A DNA stretch of 64,000 nt from Conyzicola nivalis (GTDB taxonomy: Bacteria; Actinomycetota; Actinomycetes; Actinomycetales; Microbacteriaceae): assembly GCF_014639655.1 (NCBI RefSeq), contig NZ_BMGB01000001.1:1690882-1754881 (forward strand). Reading direction: 5' to 3'. Shown piece by piece: positions 56,378-64,000 of the stretch. Position 1 is the first letter of the stretch, and each line of letters begins with the position of its first letter. The translations under genes and the position numbers were made by a program. The notes under the pieces were generated by a model. It was not told where the DNA came from. It did not search any database and saw nothing but the letters and a program-made list of their open reading frames with translations.

Positions 56378-57595
56378 TCAGCGACGCCAGAATCGCGAAC
56401 CCGCGACGGTGCGCCGCCGCACGGCCGTCGCCGGAAGCAGCCGGTCGAACACGAGCCGCTTGATCGCGAGCCGCGTCGCCGACTTGGGCGCCGCATCGGC
56501 GAGGGTGCGCGCGCTCAGCACCGCGGCATCCGTTGCTTGAAGGTCCCACGGAACCAGCACCGGCGCCTCGATGCCTCCGAACCGTGACAGGGTCTGCGCC
56601 ACCTGGCCCGAGGCGCCGAGTCCGATCGCGCTGGCCCGCACCTTGTTCGCCACCACCGTGATCGAGAGGGTCACCGCCACGTCGGCGAGGTCGCCGTGCG
56701 CACGGAGGAACCGCGAGAGGCCGACGGGGTCGGCGGATGCGACAGCGACCACGTGGTCGGCCTCCCGAATCGCCGCGAGTGTCGCCGCGTTGCGCCGCGG
56801 CGCGAACGTGTCGGTCGAGATCTCCTCGTCGCTCTCGAGGCTCGACGCGGTGTCGAGCACCACGTAGTCGACCCAGCGCCGGCACTCCGTGATCGTGGCG
56901 CGGACCCGTTCGCCCGACAGCTCGGGCCAGCGGCTCGGCTGCCCGATGCCGGTGAGCACCCAGAACCCGGCCGCGCCGCCCTCGTAGCGCTGGCCGATGC
57001 GCTCGAGCTCCGCGCGGGTCAGGCTCTCCGCCCCGGCGAGGCGGCACGCGGCGGCGAATCCGGGGGCCTCGTCCATCAGCCCGAGCACCGGAGCGATCGA
57101 GGCGCTGTGCGTGTCGACGTCGCACAGCACGACCGAGAAACCGGCCGCCGCGATCTCCGCCGCGATGCCGACCGCCAGGGTCGTCCGGCCCGGCGACCCG
57201 GCCGGCCCCCACACGGCGATCACGGTGCCGCGCTCCTCGCGCTGCTCGGCCGCCGGCGTCGCGTCGTCCCCGCGGGCGAGACGTTCGAACTCCTGCCACT
57301 CGGCTTCGCCGTCGACGAGGTCGTAGAGTCCGATGCCGTTCGCGTAGCGGCGCTGCTGGTCGTTCGACACCGCCGCGAGCACGCGCACCCCGTGCGCGTC
57401 GCACTGCGAGAGCAGTCCGTAGCTGAGGTAGTCCGGCGTCGCCCAGACGATCACGGCATCGGGCCGGGCGAGGTCGAGCGCGTCGCCCAGCTCGTCCGCG
57501 CCCCGGGCGCTCGCCACTATTTCGTGGCCGTGACGCGCGGCCTCCCGCGCCAGTCGGGCGTCGTGCGGTTCGGGTGCCCCGATCGCAATTCTCAT
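56378..57595 (-). CDS. CpaE-like P-loop ATPase
   Basis: 405 aa. Residues 1-105 form a receiver-like Rossmann fold without obvious phosphoacceptor; residues 123-380 are a MinD/ParA-type ATPase with deviant Walker A WGPAGSPGRTTLA (129-141) in which Arg137 replaces the second Lys, and switch VVLCDVDTHSASIAPVLG. Relatives in actinobacteria are labelled CpaE/Ssd (septum-site). The next upstream gene encodes a SAF/CpaB-like protein, but no other pilus genes are present. Confidence 0.85.
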   Translation of the reverse strand: MRIAIGAPEPHDARLAREAARHGHEIVASARGADELGDALDLARPDAVIVWATPDYLSYGLLSQCDAHGVRVLAAVSNDQQRRYANGIGLYDLVDGEAEWQEFERLARGDDATPAAEQREERGTVIAVWGPAGSPGRTTLAVGIAAEIAAAGFSVVLCDVDTHSASIAPVLGLMDEAPGFAAACRLAGAESLTRAELERIGQRYEGGAAGFWVLTGIGQPSRWPELSGERVRATITECRRWVDYVVLDTASSLESDEEISTDTFAPRRNAATLAAIREADHVVAVASADPVGLSRFLRAHGDLADVAVTLSITVVANKVRASAIGLGASGQVAQTLSRFGGIEAPVLVPWDLQATDAAVLSARTLADAAPKSATRLAIKRLVFDRLLPATAVRRRTVAGSRFWRR

Positions 57596-57600
57596 GCGCC

Positions 57601-57660
57601 CGGCAGCCTGGTCATGTGCGCGGCATCCCGGTCATGTGCGAGGCATCCCGGTCATTTGCC
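57601..57660. repeat. Three tandem 20-bp repeats between two CpaB/CpaE-like genes
   Basis: 57601-57620, 57621-57640 and 57641-57660 are three units of exactly 20 bp (consensus CGGCATCCCGGTCATGTGCG) with 2-3 differences. They fill the gap between the SAF gene stop (57652) and the CpaE-like start (57595). On the coding strand each unit contains ATGACC, so they include the stop of the first gene and additional start-like ATGs. Confidence 0.85.
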
Positions 57661-58305
57661 CGGCAGACTCGCGGGCACCACCGAGACGGCGTCGTCGTTG
57701 GCGACGGCCTCGAGCACCCGCGCGATCTGCGACCGCGGCACGAGCACCTCGATCGCCGCCGATCCGTCGTCGACGACGAAGCCCTCGCGGTCGACCAGTC
57801 GCACGACGGTCGCCGCCGACACGATCACCGCGGGCGCCTCGAACAGGCCGGACCCGATCTGCCGCGCGCTCCAGACGTCAACGCCGGACCCGGGGACGAC
57901 GGATGCTGCGAGCTCGCCGTTCACCGCGAGAACGATCGCGGTCTGCTGCTCGCCGAGCATCGACCCCACGGCCGACGCGGGAACGAGTTCGCCGTCGGCC
58001 ACCGGCTTGGTGACGACGAGGCCGTCGTCGGGCACGTCGTCGGGCAGCAGGTAGAGCTCCGCGGCACTGTCGAGACGCACGCTCGTCGCCACGAGGTCGT
58101 CTCCGTCGATGCGGTCGCCAGGGGCCAGCGGGTCGCGCGCGGCGTAGACCAGCAGGCTCGTGTCTGCGGCACCGACGATCGCGACGACGCCCGCCACCGA
58201 CGCCGCGACCAGCAGCACGCCGATCGCGAACCGCGGATCGAACCAGAACCGTCTGCGCGCGGGCGTGCCGGCGCGGTCGCGGGCTGCACTGGTCATGGTG
58301 ACCAT
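57652..58305 (-). CDS. SAF-domain membrane protein (CpaB/RcpC-like)
   Basis: 217 aa. One N-terminal helix (about residues 27-47) and an extracytoplasmic SAF domain (YAARDPLAPGDRIDGDDLVATSVRL, VVTKPVADGELVPASAVG). CpaB homologues stabilise the outer part of Tad pili. Here it stands only with the CpaE-like ATPase and an HTH protein, so a pilus role is doubtful. ATG 58305; ATG 58296 is possible. Confidence 0.83.
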   Translation of the reverse strand: MVTMTSAARDRAGTPARRRFWFDPRFAIGVLLVAASVAGVVAIVGAADTSLLVYAARDPLAPGDRIDGDDLVATSVRLDSAAELYLLPDDVPDDGLVVTKPVADGELVPASAVGSMLGEQQTAIVLAVNGELAASVVPGSGVDVWSARQIGSGLFEAPAVIVSAATVVRLVDREGFVVDDGSAAIEVLVPRSQIARVLEAVANDDAVSVVPASLPGK

Positions 58306-58335
58306 GCTGACGGCCCGAGCACATCCGTGAAAAAG

Positions 58336-58344
58336 TTATCCACA
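58336..58344 (+). promoter_or_regulatory. Perfect DnaA box
   Basis: TTATCCACA lies 40 bp upstream of the HTH gene start, between divergent genes, and is preceded by AAAAAG, giving a short AT-rich island. A second perfect box is at 59392. Confidence 0.6.
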
Positions 58345-58383
58345 CCTCCGTTTCCTGCACAGCGGCGCGACCATAATCGATGC

Positions 58384-58677
58384 ATGAACCAGAGCGACAT
58401 CGGCAGTTTGGGGCGCTTTCTCACGCTGTCCGACACGGCCGAGGTGCTCAACGTCTCGCTCAACCAGGCCTACGTGCTGGTGCGCAGCGGCGAACTGCCC
58501 GCCATCAAGATCGGCGGCAAGGGCCAGTGGCGGGTCGAGCGCTCGGTGCTCGAGTCGTTCATCGAGGCCAAGTACGAAGAGGCCAGGCGACTCAGCCTGT
58601 GGAACCAGTCGGACTTCGGCAACATCCCCGAGCTGGCCGGGCAGCGCGAGCCTCGACCGCGCGACGACGCGGAGTAG
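58384..58677 (+). CDS. BldC/excisionase-type HTH DNA-binding protein
   Basis: 97 aa. The MerR-like winged HTH (FLTLSDTAEVLNVSLNQAYVLVRSGELPAIKIGGKGQWRVERSVLESFIE) is of the HTH_17/excisionase class that includes BldC. A charged tail follows (RRLSLWNQSDFGNIPELAGQ). Divergent from the SAF gene with a DnaA box between. No integrase is near, so a regulator rather than a phage excisionase is likely. Confidence 0.85.
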   Translation: MNQSDIGSLGRFLTLSDTAEVLNVSLNQAYVLVRSGELPAIKIGGKGQWRVERSVLESFIEAKYEEARRLSLWNQSDFGNIPELAGQREPRPRDDAE

Positions 58678-58740
58678 GCGCCGCGCCAGGTACCGGCCCC
58701 ATAGCCGGCGCCACAGACACCGCCGCTCAGAGCCCGCCGC

Positions 58741-59352
58741 TCAGAGCCGCACGAGCAAGACCTGGTGCAGCGGGATCGTTCGGTAGTCGATCACCGCCGA
58801 CTCGCGGCGCGGGCGGTCGCTGTCGTGCGTCGCCAGGTCGAGGTGGTCACGGCCGACCCGGTCGATCGTGCCGTGCACGTCGCCGAGGGCCGTGCGCACG
58901 TCGATCGGCGCGCGTCGGCGGCACAGGTCGCGCAGCACGAACGGCAGCGTCAGGCGCGACGCGAGGGTCGACTCCGCGGGCGCCGGCGCAGGGTCCGGGG
59001 TGAGACTCAGCTCGAGCTGCGCCCGCGTCAGCACGAGCGACGAGATCGCGGCGAGCGGCAGCACACACTGGGCCGCGCGGCGGGTCTCGCCGAGCAGCTG
59101 GGCCGTCATCCAGTCGCGCCCGAACGAGAGAGCCCGCACCGTCACGTGCTCGCCCGAGCTGAGGATGACGCGCACGGCACGGTCGACGTCGTTGTCGGCG
59201 CCGGCGCCGGCGTGCACGGCCACCAGCCGGTCGCGCACCGAGAGACGCCCGATGCGCAGCCGTTCCTCTTCGGCGTGCTCGTCGAGTTCTTCGGCGCGCA
59301 GCTCTTGCTCGAGCTGACCCTCGAGGTCGTCGAACAGGTTGTCCCACCGCAT
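58741..59352 (-). CDS. Actinobacterial hypothetical protein
   Basis: 203 aa, cytoplasmic, with an acidic N-terminal helix (MRWDNLFDDLEGQLEQELRAEELDEHAEEERLRI) and a C-terminal beta-rich part containing VLRDLCRRRAPIDVRTALGDVHGTIDRVGRDHLDLA. The latter resembles a small barrel domain with a GxxxRVGxDHLDL turn. I know homologues next to secA-region genes in Microbacteriaceae but no function. Confidence 0.72.
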   Translation of the reverse strand: MRWDNLFDDLEGQLEQELRAEELDEHAEEERLRIGRLSVRDRLVAVHAGAGADNDVDRAVRVILSSGEHVTVRALSFGRDWMTAQLLGETRRAAQCVLPLAAISSLVLTRAQLELSLTPDPAPAPAESTLASRLTLPFVLRDLCRRRAPIDVRTALGDVHGTIDRVGRDHLDLATHDSDRPRRESAVIDYRTIPLHQVLLVRL

Positions 59353-59391
59353 GCGCCGACCCTAGCGACACCGGCGGGAGGACAATACCGG

Positions 59392-59400
59392 TTATCCACA
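59392..59400 (+). promoter_or_regulatory. Second perfect DnaA box
   Basis: TTATCCACA in the 149-bp spacer between the hypothetical gene (minus) and the Rv3235-family gene (plus). A perfect 5-bp GC hairpin (59453-59457 with 59462-59466) follows 52 bp downstream. The spacing to the box at 58336 is 1,056 bp. Confidence 0.6.
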
Positions 59401-59501
59401 GATTTGGGTAGGGCGCGATTGCGGGCACCGCGCCTCTGGTTGAGTCTTTGCACCCCCGTTCGGGGGCCTTCGTAGAGCTATCACACCGAGGGGAGTCCGG
59501 T

Positions 59502-59969
59502 TTGAGCGCGACGGCCCGCAAAGCAGTACACGAACACGACGATGCGCACGAGGTGCTGCCGTCGAAACCGATCCGCGCGCCCTACGACGGAGACGAATTC
59601 TTCGGCGTGCAGCCGGCGACGCGGGCCGTGCTTCCGAATCCCGAGCCCCTGCTCGAGAACCTCACCCGCTGCGTCATCGAGATCCTCGCCGGCGCCCGCG
59701 ACCTCGAGCAGATCGCACGCTGGGTCGACGACGACGTCTACCGCCACCTGCTCAAGCGGGTCGTGCTCTCGACCCGCGCGCGTCAGGCCAAGGGTCAGCC
59801 GGCGAGGGCGCCGAACTTCGCCATCGGGTCGATGTCGATCTGCGAACCGCGCGATGGAGTGGTCGAGGCGGTGGTGATCGTGATCGGCAAGGCGAGAACC
59901 CGCGCCGTGGCGCTACGGCTGGAGGGCTTCGACACGAGGTGGCGGGCCACCGCGATCAACGTGCTGTGA
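59502..59969 (+). CDS. Rv3235 family protein (DUF6459)
   Basis: 155 aa. The conserved core is ENLTRCVIEILAGARDLEQIARWVDDDVYRHLLKRVVLSTRAR followed by a beta-rich C-terminus. Mycobacterial Rv3235 also lies close to secA1. TTG 59502 is chosen because GGGGAG precedes it at proper distance; an 18-codon extension to TTG 59448 lacks one. Function unknown; a SecA-linked or ribosome-linked role is only suggested by conserved location. Confidence 0.85.
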   Translation: MSATARKAVHEHDDAHEVLPSKPIRAPYDGDEFFGVQPATRAVLPNPEPLLENLTRCVIEILAGARDLEQIARWVDDDVYRHLLKRVVLSTRARQAKGQPARAPNFAIGSMSICEPRDGVVEAVVIVIGKARTRAVALRLEGFDTRWRATAINVL

Positions 59970-60010
59970 CCGGATCGTGCCGTTGGCGCGGATGGCGCCC
60001 TTAACGCGGG

Positions 60011-60063
60011 TTGAGCCTGTCGAAATCTCCTGGCGTATACATCGGGGATCTCGACAGGCTCAA
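60011..60063. repeat. Diverged palindromic repeat between convergent genes at secA
   Basis: TTGAGCCTGTCGA (60011-60023) and its exact complement (60051-60063) flank 27 nt; they belong to the same family as the palindrome at 13979-14024. Lying between the stops of the Rv3235-family gene and secA, it probably serves as a transcription end for both. Confidence 0.8.
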
Positions 60064-60079
60064 TCGTCGGCTGGTGTTA

Positions 60080-62908
<2,829 letters not shown>

Positions 62909-62992
62909 GACTTACTCCAAAGGTTATTGAGCGCGGGTCTTTCCTCGCGCGGGCACTCGGGTGGCGCCCGCCGTTACCGGCTCGTAATGGTA

Positions 62993-63042
62993 GCAAGCCT
63001 ACCCAGCCAGCGGCTGTGCCCCGTCTGGGTGGGCAGGCTTGC
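62993..63042 (-). terminator. Hairpin between hpf and secA
   Basis: GCAAGCCT and ACCCAG (62993-63006) pair with CTGGGT and AGGCTTGC (63025-63042) with a 4-nt bulge and an 18-nt loop. No U-run follows. Probably ends hpf transcription before the secA promoter. Confidence 0.5.
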
Positions 63043-63101
63043 CACCTGGTTACGCGCAAGGCGTACTCAGTGCCTTTCGCGCGAGGCGTAGTGGCCCGCG
63101 C

Positions 63102-63806
63102 CTAGCGCGCGACGACGAACTTCGCCCCCGCCTGCGCGGACGCGTCGGCGTTCGATGCGTTCTCGTCGAGCCCGATGACGCCGTAGTCCCAGCCTTTGCG
63201 CCGGTAGACCACGCTGGGGCGGTGCGTCTCGCTGTCGATGAAGAGGTAGAAGTCGTGGCCCACGAGTTCCATCATGTACAGCGCGTCGTCGACGGTCATG
63301 GGCGTCGCCTCGAAGACCTTCTTGCGGATGACGACCGGCGAGTACGGCTCTTCGACGTCTTCCGAGAGATCGGAGGCGGCCTGTACCGGAACAGAACCGG
63401 TGCGCACGCTCTCGATCACCTGCGGCGCCGCGGGCGTGATGTCGATCACGCTGAATCCATCACTGGAGGCTTCACGCAGAGAGACCGGGCGGTGCTGTCC
63501 CCGGTGGACCTTCTTTCGGTCCTTGGCCTGGCGGATGCGCTCGACCAGTTTGGCCATGGCGAGATCGAAAGCGACGTACTTGTCGGAGCCGGAAGACTCG
63601 GCTCGGACGAGGGGGCCCGGCCCGATCAGGGTGAGTTCGACACGGTCGTCGCCGCTCGCTCCCCTGGTTTCGTGATGACGGGTGACCTTGATTTCGAAGG
63701 CAATGGCTTTCTCGGCAAGGTGGGCAACTTTGTCCGCCTTTTCCATTGCGTACTCGCGGAAGCGATCCGTAACGCCAACATTGCGTCCGGTGATGGAAAT
63801 TTCCAT
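63102..63806 (-). CDS. hpf: Ribosome hibernation promoting factor, long form
   Basis: 234 aa. N-terminal S30AE domain (MEISITGRNVGVTDRFREYAMEKADKVAHLAEK) binds the decoding region, and the C-terminal domain (KVFEATPMTVDDALYMMELVGHDFYLFIDSETHRPSVVYRRKGWDYGVIGL) drives 100S ribosome dimerisation, linked by a loop of about 70 residues. Expressed in stationary phase or stress in relatives. Upstream 120 bp hold its promoter and a GGGAGG ribosome site. hpf followed by secA is the conserved actinobacterial order. Confidence 0.96.
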   Translation of the reverse strand: MEISITGRNVGVTDRFREYAMEKADKVAHLAEKAIAFEIKVTRHHETRGASGDDRVELTLIGPGPLVRAESSGSDKYVAFDLAMAKLVERIRQAKDRKKVHRGQHRPVSLREASSDGFSVIDITPAAPQVIESVRTGSVPVQAASDLSEDVEEPYSPVVIRKKVFEATPMTVDDALYMMELVGHDFYLFIDSETHRPSVVYRRKGWDYGVIGLDENASNADASAQAGAKFVVAR

Positions 63807-63926
63807 GTGCGACCTCCCAGCCCTATGGCGCCGCCCTTTTTATCAGGCGATGAAGAATTTCTTTCGCGCCTTTTCGCCCAACTTAGTCCGGTTGCACCGC
63901 AAAGTCACGAACGCGTCACGCTAGTC

Positions 63927-64000
63927 TCATGAGACGTTCAGAGAATGGACACCGGCCTCTGGCATGCGCTTTCGCGTGTACGCCAGAGCGGCCGCCGCGA
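63927..64000 (-). CDS. Possible 3' end of comF
   Basis: An open minus-strand frame enters from the right edge and stops with TGA at 63927-63929, ending in RKRMPEAGVHSLNVS. In many actinobacteria a ComF-type phosphoribosyltransferase gene precedes hpf on the same strand, so this could be its last 24 codons. Too little is visible to confirm by motif. Confidence 0.35.
   Translation of the reverse strand, partial: AAAALAYTRKRMPEAGVHSLNVS

Noticed and set aside
57601-57660. CRISPR array
   Set aside because: Units are directly adjacent with no spacers, only three copies, and no cas genes are present.
56378-58305. Tad pilus locus
   Set aside because: Only CpaB- and CpaE-like genes are present; the core pilus genes are missing in the window.
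58336-59400. Replication origin
   Set aside because: Only two DnaA boxes, no AT-rich unwinding region, and no dnaA/dnaN/rnpA/rpmH genes nearby.

Overview
The window is high-GC DNA with densely packed, often 1-4 bp overlapping genes. Its landmarks are actinobacterial: a WhiB1-type Wbl protein beside a PdtaS-type histidine kinase, an Rv3235-family protein next to secA and a long-form hpf, a DUF222/HNH (13E12-type) endonuclease, and an Mrp antiporter whose A subunit carries the B domain. Together with a perfect CTTCGACAGGCTCAG-type palindrome seen in many Microbacteriaceae genomes, this suggests a chromosomal segment of a member of Microbacteriaceae. The family assignment is inference; the phylum is well supported. 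I see no integrase, transposase or phage structural module.

Layout. 1-1335: 5' part of ilvD, running off the left edge. 1384-7608: six-gene Mrp/Mnh Na+/H+ antiporter operon (A-C-D-E-F-G). 7973-10353: otsA-otsB trehalose synthesis. 10445-12183: CorA-like transporter and two small membrane proteins. 12349-19258: catabolic island with a FadR-type regulator, SDR, aldehyde dehydrogenase, PuuD-like hydrolase and glutamine-synthetase-like ligase on the minus strand, facing a divergent ethanolamine-type permease. This fits catabolism of an amine (most likely ethanolamine) through gamma-glutamyl intermediates. 19428-20771: LysE exporter and TetR regulator. 20779-27969: two divergent operons with an alkyl-DHAP-synthase homologue, a PlsC-type acyltransferase, a membrane-tethered SDR, two ferritin-like proteins (one with a full diiron site, one degenerate) and a fatty-acyl reductase fused to a HAD domain. 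This is the best candidate for an undescribed system: an aerobic ether-lipid or plasmalogen pathway.

28023-38877: mixed accessory genes, including an FBP (FusB-like) zinc protein with a striking multibranched inverted-repeat element upstream, AraC/DUF1772, HNH endonuclease, a TetR-epimerase-MDR cluster with paired palindromic operators, and two exported proteins. 39039-43350: HupE/UreJ-like membrane protein, then a secreted purple-acid-phosphatase-like enzyme with a C-terminal WxL-like domain and its DUF916-like membrane partner. 43408-46951: ABC-2 exporter plus two-component system in one minus-strand run. 47061-50751: serine hydrolase, SDR, RibD-like reductase and small genes. 50849-50921: tRNA-Lys(CTT).

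50995-59969: bcp peroxiredoxin, whiB1, pdtaS, GNAT, AAA ATPase, orphan CpaE-like and CpaB/SAF-like genes with a BldC/excisionase-type HTH protein, and two perfect DnaA boxes. 60080-63806: secA and hpf, followed by what may be the last codons of comF. Several gene ends carry long-armed inverted repeats, some related to the Microbacteriaceae palindrome and some unique in sequence. The only gene-free stretch over 300 bp (7609-7972) holds two strong stem-loops.
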